From NCBI GenBank assembly GCA_902796625.1, contig CADBPX010000051.1, positions 1-6,475 of the forward strand: a stretch of DNA of 6,475 nucleotides, read 5' to 3'. Source of the stretch: an uncultured Pseudomonadota bacterium. Lineage in GTDB: Bacteria; Pseudomonadota; Alphaproteobacteria; RF32; CAG-239. The notes under the pieces are model-generated. The model saw nothing but the letters and a program-made list of their open reading frames with translations. It had not been told where the DNA came from and did no database searches. This document shows, piece after piece, positions 1 to 6,475 of the stretch. Made by a program: the position numbers and the translations under genes. Each line of letters starts with the position of its first letter. Position 1 is the first letter of the stretch.

Positions 1-379
1 GCAGACAATTACCAATACCGGTGTGGGAGTTTATGATGCCGGACGCTACGTCGTTAACGGTGGTAGCGCTTCCGGTGCATTACAGCAGTTAGGCGGTGCC
101 GCAAGCGGTTTAGGCGGCGGCTTAGGTAACTCAACGATATCAACAATCGGAACAATTACCGGTGCAACCGGAAGTGTTGTCGGCAATGCTGAAAATATAG
201 GAAGAAGCGGTGGCGATGTCAGCAATATTATAAATAATGTAAATGATGCTTTCGGCACCGGATATAATACAACAACCGGTGTTATTGAGCAGGGTAAGAA
301 TAATCAAGGAAATAATAACGCTTCCGGACAAGGCCAGTCGCCGAACCAGACTGATGGAGATAATGGAGGACAAAAATGA
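1..379 (+). CDS. C-terminal part of a Gly/Ser/Thr/Asn-rich protein, 5' end outside window
   Basis: The frame is open from base 2 to the TGA at 377-379, giving 125 residues. A GTG at 23 is the first possible start in the window, but no Shine-Dalgarno sequence precedes it, so the gene very probably begins upstream. The visible part has low complexity: a Gly/Ala/Ser-rich stretch (GGAASGLGGGLG), then Ser/Thr/Ile/Gly-rich and Asn-rich stretches, and a hydrophilic tail rich in Gly, Asn and Gln ending DGDNGGQK. It has no transmembrane helix and no cysteine. The stop overlaps the next gene's start (ATGA), which suggests translational coupling. I do not recognise the protein. Gly-rich, disordered C-terminal tails occur in some VirB6/TrbL polytopic channel proteins, and that position in the cluster would fit. 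A surface or secreted repeat protein is equally possible. The reading frame is well supported; the function is unknown. Confidence 0.75.
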   Translation, partial: QTITNTGVGVYDAGRYVVNGGSASGALQQLGGAASGLGGGLGNSTISTIGTITGATGSVVGNAENIGRSGGDVSNIINNVNDAFGTGYNTTTGVIEQGKNNQGNNNASGQGQSPNQTDGDNGGQK

Positions 380-1701
380 TGACACGTTTTTCTAAATATA
401 TACTTGTTGCCGCGCTTACCGTGTTATCGTTTGGTATTACGGCTCCGGCTCAAGCAGTGGTAAAGCTGGATTTTATCTCGCCGGTTACGGACTTTTTGAT
501 GCGGGTTAATAAAGTTAGAGAGCGCATAGAAAATGTTAATCAGAAAATAACTCTCATTATGCAGAAAAAGGTAATGTTTGTTGAAACGGCAATCGGAGGT
601 AAATTCGGTCCGGAAGGTATGGCCTTATATCATACTTTACTGCCGGGAGGATTAAACAGTGTTGCCGGCGGAGTTCACGGGAATTTAATGTCTCAAGTTA
701 TGAGCGGAAATTTTAACGCCAACAGCCTATGGCAGTCTACAGGTATTCCTGGCACTATTAATGTGTGGGAAGATAAGGTAAATAACTATAAAAATCTGCG
801 CCTCGATTTGGCCTCGGCACAGTATGTTGCCGATGATATAGAAAGAGCGGAAAGAATGCGTCAGCAGATTACCGCTGAAAAAATTAAAACGGAGATAGCA
901 ACTCTTGACGCTTTAATAAATGCCGCTGCTGACGGCAAAGTAAAAGATAGCGAGGAAAATATTGAGGCTTATGTTGCGCAGCGGGCTGAATTACAAAAGC
1001 AATTGGTCGAAGTTATGTCATCGCAGCCGAGTCCAAATTTGTTGCGCTGGAAAAATTATGTAGCCAGCCAAAATCAAGAGCTTACCAGAACTACGGCCGA
1101 AATGCAAAAATATGTCAGCTTAAACACATATACCGATAAGGCGACAAAAGAAATTAATGCATTATTGGGAGAAAATGCCAAAGATTCTCAAGATGAAATT
1201 TATAAGGAATATTTAGAAAAGCTATTCCTGAAAAAGTCGGAATTGGCCGTAGCGGCAAATATCGAGCGAGTACGTAAAAATCGGCAAGAGGAATATTATA
1301 ATGCGGTGGTTGATTTATTATATGTGGCGACCAATAATAATATGCAAACCCAAGAGATAAAAGAAAGATTGGGGAATTTGCGTGATGGTGCCGGAAAAGC
1401 CGATACGCTTACCGGCGCTGAGGATATGAAAATTTTGGCTCTGATAGAACTGGATAAGGCGGCGGCTTTATTTACGCAGTTAAACTTGGCTAAAATACGT
1501 CTGGATACTGCAACATCGCTTCAGTCGTGGAATAACATATATACGCTACGCAATTACAGCCATGATTTTACGTCGTTTGATTTGAATTACTATTCAATGA
1601 ACGCCAAAAAAACACGAGCCGGCGATACAACATTGTCAAGAGCCAAAGGTGAAATGATTAATGAAAGCTCAAGACAGCTCAATGATTTGTTGAGATTTTA
1701 G
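376..1701 (+). CDS. Exported, cysteine-free helical protein, possibly VirB5/TrbJ-like T4SS component
   Basis: This encodes 441 residues. The start is ATG 376 (a second ATG follows at 379), with GGAGGA at 365-370 five bases upstream. A clear Sec signal peptide is present: Arg4 and Lys7, a hydrophobic core around residues 8-22, and a probable cleavage site after AQA (residue 27). The mature part is charged, almost entirely helical and contains no cysteine. Coiled-coil-prone stretches lie near residues 40-66, 140-215 and 225-310. A short Gly-rich segment around residues 73-105 includes GPEGM. Established: VirB5/TrbJ proteins are exported, mostly helical, pilus-associated components encoded close to virB6 and virB8 homologues. 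The signal peptide followed by a hydrophobic/Asp/Pro-containing start and a Gln/Asn-rich helix resembles TrbJ in style, but no diagnostic motif is seen and the protein is about twice the usual VirB5/TrbJ length. The next gene looks like a shorter paralogue. The gene is certain; the VirB5-like role is inferred. Confidence 0.6.
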   Translation: MMTRFSKYILVAALTVLSFGITAPAQAVVKLDFISPVTDFLMRVNKVRERIENVNQKITLIMQKKVMFVETAIGGKFGPEGMALYHTLLPGGLNSVAGGVHGNLMSQVMSGNFNANSLWQSTGIPGTINVWEDKVNNYKNLRLDLASAQYVADDIERAERMRQQITAEKIKTEIATLDALINAAADGKVKDSEENIEAYVAQRAELQKQLVEVMSSQPSPNLLRWKNYVASQNQELTRTTAEMQKYVSLNTYTDKATKEINALLGENAKDSQDEIYKEYLEKLFLKKSELAVAANIERVRKNRQEEYYNAVVDLLYVATNNNMQTQEIKERLGNLRDGAGKADTLTGAEDMKILALIELDKAAALFTQLNLAKIRLDTATSLQSWNNIYTLRNYSHDFTSFDLNYYSMNAKKTRAGDTTLSRAKGEMINESSRQLNDLLRF

Positions 1702-1716
1702 CGGGAGGATAAGGAA

Positions 1717-2628
1717 ATGAAAAAATACGGAATAATAAGTTTACTTATCTTAATGGTGCTGGGGTATAGTCATCAGGCCAAGGCTATTTTGCCCGATTAT
1801 ACACCGTTGCAGTTATCGTCACCGCAATTCTGCGCCAGCTGTATTGCCAGCGATTTGCGCTTAGTATCAAGCTATATTCAGCAATACAATGCCGCTAAAG
1901 AAGAATTTAAGCGTTTAAAAGATGTTAAGTACTTAAAAAGACGCGTTTTGAATATTGTTTCTCCGATGGGAATGTTGGCATTTAATAACCTGATGGGGCG
2001 GATGTTCTCACCGCAAAAGATGGTTTCTTATTCGCGGACAATTGCCGATAATGATTATATGAAAGATGAAAAGACACTCAAAGAAGCATACGTGAAATAT
2101 TTTTTGCATTATCCTTCCAAGCGTGAAAAAGAGAGAAATTATTACGATGAAATTCTCGAAGAATTTAAAGTTGATTCGGTGGTTGAAATATATATAACCG
2201 TGCGCGAAATGGAAAAAGATTTGCAAGGTATGCTGACCACTTTAGATGAAATGCAAAAATGTTTGGCCGGATCTGATGAATGCAAAGAAGAATATAAATG
2301 TAATAACGGTTCAGGTCAAAGTGCCAGTGATGCAGCAACCGATACCGGAGAACAAACCGGTGATAACGGTGAAAATGAACAGCCGACAATGTGTCAGAAA
2401 AAGAAAGCATTACAGGCGGCTCGGATTTACGATACAATTATGCGCTATAACGAAGAAATTGTCTCGCTGAATGCTCAATATCAGTCAGTTATGATGACCG
2501 GCTCAATAGCTAAAGTGATGTCTGAAACCGAGAAATTGAGTGATGAAGATATTATGTCCGGCAGTGACTTGCTAAATGAAGCTAAAAAGGCCAATGAGGC
2601 ATCCGGAAAGACGGAAAAGAGTAACTAA
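1717..2628 (+). CDS. Exported helical protein with six cysteines, possibly VirB5/TrbJ-like
   Basis: This encodes 303 residues. ATG 1717 is preceded by a strong ribosome binding site, GGGAGGA at 1703-1709, and lies 15 bases after the upstream stop. The signal peptide has Lys2/Lys3, a hydrophobic core at residues 5-17 and a probable cleavage site after AKA (residue 23). The mature protein begins with a Pro/Ser-rich segment holding a CxxC pair (Cys39, Cys42), followed by helices at about 45-80 and 115-182. A low-complexity Gly/Asp/Asn/Glu-rich linker (196-224) is flanked by Cys182, Cys189, Cys195 and Cys226. A further helix follows (227-270), then a polar tail. The even number of cysteines in an exported protein suggests disulfides, with the acidic linker forming a loop closed by Cys-Cys bonds. 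Several blocks align collinearly with the upstream 441-residue protein. Size, export and helical content are compatible with VirB5/TrbJ-type pilus-associated proteins, but no signature motif is visible, so the family call is tentative. Confidence 0.6.
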   Translation: MKKYGIISLLILMVLGYSHQAKAILPDYTPLQLSSPQFCASCIASDLRLVSSYIQQYNAAKEEFKRLKDVKYLKRRVLNIVSPMGMLAFNNLMGRMFSPQKMVSYSRTIADNDYMKDEKTLKEAYVKYFLHYPSKREKERNYYDEILEEFKVDSVVEIYITVREMEKDLQGMLTTLDEMQKCLAGSDECKEEYKCNNGSGQSASDAATDTGEQTGDNGENEQPTMCQKKKALQAARIYDTIMRYNEEIVSLNAQYQSVMMTGSIAKVMSETEKLSDEDIMSGSDLLNEAKKANEASGKTEKSN

Positions 2629-2635
2629 AAAATGC

Positions 2636-2642
2636 AGGGGAG
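2636..2642 (+). promoter_or_regulatory. Shine-Dalgarno site that sets the start of the large exported protein
   Basis: AGGGGAG lies seven bases upstream of ATG 2650. An earlier in-frame ATG at 2632 has no purine-rich ribosome binding site at the right distance, because only CTAAAAA precedes it; starting there would also put six extra residues (MQGSKT) ahead of a typical MKK signal-peptide start. The site therefore favours 2650. Confidence 0.75.
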
Positions 2643-2649
2643 CAAAACA

Positions 2650-5600
2650 ATGAAAAAAAGTTATGTATTGGTTGGAATTATCGGTATTTTGTCCTTCTGC
2701 GGATTGGATGTATATGCGGCACCGCAAGCAAAAGGCGACGGTTTTGCCACATTAAATCATGTTGAAGGTTTGGCTGATCCTATGTCCGGCAAAGAAGCTG
2801 ATTTTGCGGCATTGGAAAGTATAAATAACATTCGCGATTATGTGCATAAAGCCAAACAAGCTCACAATAAAAAACAAAGTCTGGCAAGTTTTAGAGAAAT
2901 TTTGGAAAAATATAAACAAATGCAGGCATATCATGCGGCAGTGCAGGAAAATTTGCGCATATCCGAAGAATGCGTTAATCATTTTGCCGACAAACATTAC
3001 CAGAATTCAATGTTATCTTGGCGTGGCAAAAATTGCGGTTTTTATCAGTTAGATATGTACTGTCATTATGATGTAGAGAAAAAATCTACCGATGATTCGG
3101 CCAGTAAGGGAGATTTCGATATTTTGTGTCCTGGAGATATAACACACAAATGTTATGTTAAAAGTATTGGTGATATGACGGAACGAGCCGGAATTTCCGG
3201 ATATTTATTGGGACTTTATGCCGAAGCCAAGAAACAGGAAGCAACCAATTCCGAAAATGCTTATCTGGCAGAAGGAGATTTCGAAAAATTTGAAGAAGGG
3301 TTGACAGAAGGAGCCGAGGACAAAAAATCGCCGTATATTTCGCCGCAGGATCGTGATTTACATATGAACACACCGAGATTGAATGAGTTGACGGCCGATA
3401 AAAATTATGATGATAAATCAAATCAACAAATCAAACATCCGTCCGAACAAAAAGATGTTGAGGCTGAAGCGCGCAAAAACGGTCTGCTTAACTGGACACT
3501 CGGTTCGGTTGTCAGCAAAGAAATGGCTAATGATTTAGTCAGTCCGTCCCCACGCTTTGCGCAGGCCAAGAAAAAGTTTCCGTTATGGAATGATCAAAAG
3601 GAATTTTATGATCAGTATATTGCCGGTAAATATGCAAACATCAAAGATTATATGGTTGAAAAAACTAATTCAATGGCTTTATTGGCCAATATTGCCAAGC
3701 AAGCTGCCAATTTGATACCGTTTACCAATATCCAAAACGAAGATGGTACTGTGATTACGGCCGAGCAACAAAAGCAACAAAATTTGCAGAAAATTGCCGC
3801 TTTAACTGAGGGTGAAGAAAATTTACCGGAAGATACTTTGGAGCAAAAATTACAGGCAAACGCCAAAAAATATGAAGCTATCCGAAAAAATGCCGGTATC
3901 AGCAATTTGCTAGTACGTGAACAGGCAATCTATAGTGAATTGGATAGGTTGGGTGATGAGCTTGATGAAGCTCAAGAAGCATATAGCAACAGTAATGAAG
4001 TTATTGCCGATTCTGAAAGCACGATTCCGGAAGCTAAAGAAGCATTGGCATATGTTGATGAACTTTATGCCGATCGAGATAATGATGACGGTGTGTATGA
4101 TAAAAATCCGCTGAAAAAGGAGTTAAATGCTACAATAAATAATCATGAATATGACAAAGTTCGTGCCGAAGGTAACAAAGCAACCTTAGAAGAAAAAGTA
4201 AATCGTTTGCGTGCACAGATAAATCAGAAAAATAAAGAATTGGAAGACGTTCAAAAAGCTGTAAATGAAGCAAAGAAATTGTTGGTTTTGCAGATGAGTG
4301 ATGCTATATCGCAAAATGCAGCGGAAATGGATCAACAAGAGCAGAACCTTCATGACAGTATAACGGAAAAAATAAATGTTGCATCAGAAATACCGGTATT
4401 TGGTATCGTTACCGGTTTGAGCCAGTGTATCGGTAATTATGCATCAACACAGATTGACAAGGCTTTGGATAAGTATAAAGCTATGCAGGACAGCGAAGCC
4501 ATTTACTATTCGGTTAATGCCGATGAGGTCCAAAAGATACACAAAGATCTTATTGATAAATTAACCAACATCAATTTGGAAACGCTTGATTGCGACTTTA
4601 GTGTTTCCAATGCAATCAGTGCGGAAATTGGCAAAAAATTGCTGGCTCAAATGCTGAATTTGCTCGAGGAAGACTGCAAAGATGAATATTGTACAACGCC
4701 CGATGATGACTATTTTGTCGGCATCAAAGGCAAGCGCAGAGATCTTAAAGCTCCGAAGAGCCCGGTTGAATTTACATCAGCGCCGTTACGTGAAGTTTTC
4801 CACTTTGATATGCAGGACTACGACAATGTTGATAAATATTACAAAGGCGATGATCTTCCGTGGAATAATCAAGATGTAACGGTTACGGCGGAAAGTTTTC
4901 TACAGTCCGGTGCTGATATTCCGGTAATTTGGCAATATATTTTACGCGAACACGCTTTTGTTGAAAAGGATATGAACTGGAAATCTTTGTTTGAACGGGG
5001 AAATCCGCAAAAAGCATATCTGCGCTCCGGAACATTCCCATGTTTGTTAGAAGGCAAAGTGATTGATGTTCGCAGTGATGCGTTGGAATTTATCGGTTAT
5101 ACGATTGATAAAACAGCCGATGTTGCGGCATATAAGGAACTTCCGCAATGCCGCGGATTGAGCATTACTACCCATAAAGGCAAAAAATATGTAGTTGATA
5201 ACGAAGTTAAGTATGGTTTGACCTTTAATAATGTTAATGATGTTATGGAAGAAGAACCGCAGGATATAACCCAAACCAGTGAATTAGGTAATATTTTGGC
5301 TTATGTTCCGGATATGCGTTTTCGTATTCCGTTAGGCATAAGCGGCCAATTTGGTGAAAGTAATCGCTATAAGTTAACCTTTAATCCGGCTTTGCAAAAA
5401 GCGGCATATTGGGCGAATCAAGAAATTTTGCAGGAAGAAAAACAAAAAAGTCTGGAACACGATGCACAGATTTATTTAGGAACCAGATCATTGTTGACGC
5501 GAAATCAGTTCGGAGATTATTTAAACAATGTTGAAATGGAACGTAAAGCTGTTGATATGCTTGATGAGCTGCAGACAAAAATTATTGATTTGCAGACGGC

Positions 5601-6000
5601 ATTAAAAACAATGTTCAGCGAAATCGGTTATGACCTTCCTGATGACATTGATTTAACCAATGATGCTGATTTCAAAGAGGCCGGTGATAAGTTAGATGCC
5701 TATAAAGGAGGCTTTATAACTCGTGCCGAGGGTGAACTTGCAAAGCTGAATGTTAAAACGGAAAAAGTACAAGACGACATTGATGCCGTTAAGCATGAAA
5801 TTGCCGTTATGAAAAAGGACCGCGATGAAAAAGTTGTAATCTCTGGTGATGAAGACCTAGACGAATTAGATGAAAAAATTAAGAACTATGAGGCTAATCA
5901 GGCTCTGAACCAAGAATATCAGAAAAAGGTTGCCGAGGAGATGGCACGGCAAATTTCTGCTATTCCGGCGCCGTATTGCTCATCTTATTACAATAAATAA
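2650..6000 (+). CDS. Very large exported coiled-coil protein of unknown family in a T4SS operon
   Basis: This encodes 1116 residues from ATG 2650 (an ATG at 2632 would add six). The signal peptide has Lys2/Lys3, a hydrophobic core at residues 5-16 and probable cleavage after VYA (residue 23). The remainder appears modular. Residues 24-170 are helical and then Cys-rich (Cys108, 129, 138, 160, 168). Residues 200-300 are acidic and polar. Residues 305-400 hold aromatic-rich helices. Residues 405-580 form a long coiled coil broken by an Asp-rich loop near 475-484. Residues 580-685 contain Cys593, 648, 676 and 681. Residues 685-915 look like a mixed alpha/beta globular domain with LRSGTFPC ending at Cys798, and Cys834. 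Residues 920-1105 form a second coiled coil, and the end is PYCSSYYNK with Cys1110. There are twelve cysteines in the mature chain and no internal transmembrane helix. I recognise no family. Its place directly before virB8 and after two exported helical proteins suggests a periplasmic or extracellular part of the secretion machine, by inference only. Confidence 0.7.
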   Translation: MKKSYVLVGIIGILSFCGLDVYAAPQAKGDGFATLNHVEGLADPMSGKEADFAALESINNIRDYVHKAKQAHNKKQSLASFREILEKYKQMQAYHAAVQENLRISEECVNHFADKHYQNSMLSWRGKNCGFYQLDMYCHYDVEKKSTDDSASKGDFDILCPGDITHKCYVKSIGDMTERAGISGYLLGLYAEAKKQEATNSENAYLAEGDFEKFEEGLTEGAEDKKSPYISPQDRDLHMNTPRLNELTADKNYDDKSNQQIKHPSEQKDVEAEARKNGLLNWTLGSVVSKEMANDLVSPSPRFAQAKKKFPLWNDQKEFYDQYIAGKYANIKDYMVEKTNSMALLANIAKQAANLIPFTNIQNEDGTVITAEQQKQQNLQKIAALTEGEENLPEDTLEQKLQANAKKYEAIRKNAGISNLLVREQAIYSELDRLGDELDEAQEAYSNSNEVIADSESTIPEAKEALAYVDELYADRDNDDGVYDKNPLKKELNATINNHEYDKVRAEGNKATLEEKVNRLRAQINQKNKELEDVQKAVNEAKKLLVLQMSDAISQNAAEMDQQEQNLHDSITEKINVASEIPVFGIVTGLSQCIGNYASTQIDKALDKYKAMQDSEAIYYSVNADEVQKIHKDLIDKLTNINLETLDCDFSVSNAISAEIGKKLLAQMLNLLEEDCKDEYCTTPDDDYFVGIKGKRRDLKAPKSPVEFTSAPLREVFHFDMQDYDNVDKYYKGDDLPWNNQDVTVTAESFLQSGADIPVIWQYILREHAFVEKDMNWKSLFERGNPQKAYLRSGTFPCLLEGKVIDVRSDALEFIGYTIDKTADVAAYKELPQCRGLSITTHKGKKYVVDNEVKYGLTFNNVNDVMEEEPQDITQTSELGNILAYVPDMRFRIPLGISGQFGESNRYKLTFNPALQKAAYWANQEILQEEKQKSLEHDAQIYLGTRSLLTRNQFGDYLNNVEMERKAVDMLDELQTKIIDLQTALKTMFSEIGYDLPDDIDLTNDADFKEAGDKLDAYKGGFITRAEGELAKLNVKTEKVQDDIDAVKHEIAVMKKDRDEKVVISGDEDLDELDEKIKNYEANQALNQEYQKKVAEEMARQISAIPAPYCSSYYNK

Positions 6001-6002
6001 CC

Positions 6003-6008
6003 GAGGTG
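6003..6008 (+). promoter_or_regulatory. Ribosome binding site supporting a TTG start for virB8
   Basis: GAGGTG ends four bases before TTG 6013. No ATG or GTG start lies in frame between the upstream stop (5998-6000) and this TTG. The next in-frame start, GTG 6133, would remove most of the cytoplasmic N-terminus and begin shortly before the membrane helix. The TTG is therefore the best start. Confidence 0.65.
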
Positions 6009-6012
6009 TAAG

Positions 6013-6475
6013 TTGGTAGAATTAGGCAGTGGTATTAAAAGACTTTTAATCAGCGGGCAACAGGCGACAACGCAGAGTTATCATCCGGATTATATTACCG
6101 ATGATAACAGTAACAGTGTAACGGGCAAGGAAGTGTATTTTCGTTGGCTGTCGCGTTTGGTGATTCTTTGCGCGATTATTTCACTGGCTTTCTTTTTATG
6201 CTCGTCACTGGTGGTTTTTCGACTTGCCTCCGGTTTTATGGTGGAGCCGTTGCTGATTGTCAAAGATCAAAGCAGTTCACAGGATATGGTGCGTTATGAG
6301 CCGATAACTTCGAAAATGTCTTCGGAAAATCAGATGCTGGAGATGTTTATAAAACAGTACGTTTCTTTGCGTAATACGGTTATCAATGATGAACAGGAAA
6401 TGCGGACACGATGGGGCTATGGCGGGATTGTGGAATATTTATCATCACCGGAGGTTTATCGAGATTTTGTCGGGC
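6013..6475 (+). CDS. virB8: VirB8-family T4SS inner-membrane protein, N-terminal part (3' end outside window)
   Basis: The first 154 residues are visible, starting at TTG 6013, twelve bases after the upstream stop and in the same frame. The architecture is that of VirB8 (TrbF/TraE-like): a polar cytoplasmic N-terminus of about 45 residues, one transmembrane helix (about residues 49-69, preceded by RWLSR), then the start of the periplasmic NTF2-like domain. In that domain, VEPLLIVKD (77-85) corresponds to the first strand after the membrane. The helix around 105-124 (MFIKQYVSLRN) and the segment 134-149, with W-x-Y followed by LSSPEV (143-148), match the conserved 'YV..R ... Y..V..LSSPEV' pattern of the family. 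Established role: VirB8 is a bitopic assembly factor that contacts VirB5, VirB6, VirB9 and VirB10 and is essential for translocation and pilus formation. The C-terminal half, including the NPxG region where present, is not in the window. Family assignment is fairly secure; the subfamily is not. Confidence 0.8.
   Translation, partial: MVELGSGIKRLLISGQQATTQSYHPDYITDDNSNSVTGKEVYFRWLSRLVILCAIISLAFFLCSSLVVFRLASGFMVEPLLIVKDQSSSQDMVRYEPITSKMSSENQMLEMFIKQYVSLRNTVINDEQEMRTRWGYGGIVEYLSSPEVYRDFVG

Noticed and set aside
1831..1842. CxxC (CASC, residues 39-42) in the 303-residue protein as a thioredoxin-like redox motif
   Set aside because: It lies just after the signal peptide, and there is no surrounding thioredoxin fold pattern and no cis-proline region. 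A structural disulfide is the simpler explanation.
2008..2437. Antisense open frames overlapping the 303-residue gene, and similar ones elsewhere on the minus strand
   Set aside because: All lie inside well-supported plus-strand genes, are short, and have odd composition (rich in His, Phe and Ile) as expected from the reverse complement of real coding sequence.
2632..2649. ATG at 2632 as the start of the giant protein
   Set aside because: It lacks a Shine-Dalgarno sequence, whereas AGGGGAG is ideally placed for ATG 2650, which also gives a standard MKK signal peptide.
2692..2706. Cysteine in the signal peptide of the giant protein (LSFCG) as a possible lipobox
   Set aside because: The residue before the cysteine is Phe, not Gly/Ala/Ser, and a good signal peptidase I site (VYA) follows at residue 23. 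A lipoprotein is unlikely.
4072..4101. Asp-rich loop DRDNDDGVYD (residues 475-484) as an EF-hand calcium site
   Set aside because: The spacing does not fit the canonical DxDxDG loop with a Glu at position 12, and no second copy is seen. It looks like a turn in the coiled coil.
4388..4401. Perfect 14-base palindrome AAATACCGGTATTT
   Set aside because: It lies deep inside a coding region, far from any gene start, and ACCGGT is common in this sequence through codon preference. There is no sign of an operator.

Overview
This window is a compact, single-strand stretch of a type IV secretion (T4SS) or conjugation gene cluster from a Gram-negative bacterium. It holds five plus-strand genes, of which the first and last are cut by the window edges. 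All junctions are very short: a 4-base overlap, then gaps of 15, 21 and 12 bases. The genes therefore almost certainly form one transcript. No gene-free stretch reaches 300 bases, and I see no promoter, terminator, RNA gene, insertion sequence or CRISPR array.

Layout: (1) bases 1-379, the C-terminal end of a Gly/Ser/Thr/Asn-rich protein of unknown identity. (2) 376-1701, a 441-residue exported helical protein without cysteine. (3) 1717-2628, a 303-residue exported helical protein with six cysteines. (4) 2650-6000, a very large exported protein of 1116 residues: a Cys-containing N-terminal part, a long coiled coil, a probable globular domain, and a second coiled coil. (5) 6013 to the end, the N-terminal 154 residues of a VirB8-family inner-membrane protein, starting at TTG.

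Only the VirB8 call rests on recognisable family features: a short cytoplasmic N-terminus, a single transmembrane helix, and the start of the periplasmic domain with its LSSPEV-type motif. Genes 2 and 3 have the size, export signal and all-helical composition expected of VirB5/TrbJ-type proteins, and they appear to be distant paralogues of each other. Gene 4 is not a protein I recognise. A plausible reading, by inference, is that genes 2-4 provide periplasmic or pilus-associated parts of the same machine whose inner-membrane assembly factor is VirB8.

The sequence is AT-leaning with the standard code. Signal peptides and VirB8 imply a Gram-negative cell envelope. A low-GC, possibly host-associated alphaproteobacterium would fit, but nothing in the window proves the taxonomy. 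Whether the system serves conjugation or effector secretion cannot be decided here, because no relaxase, coupling protein or ATPase is in view.
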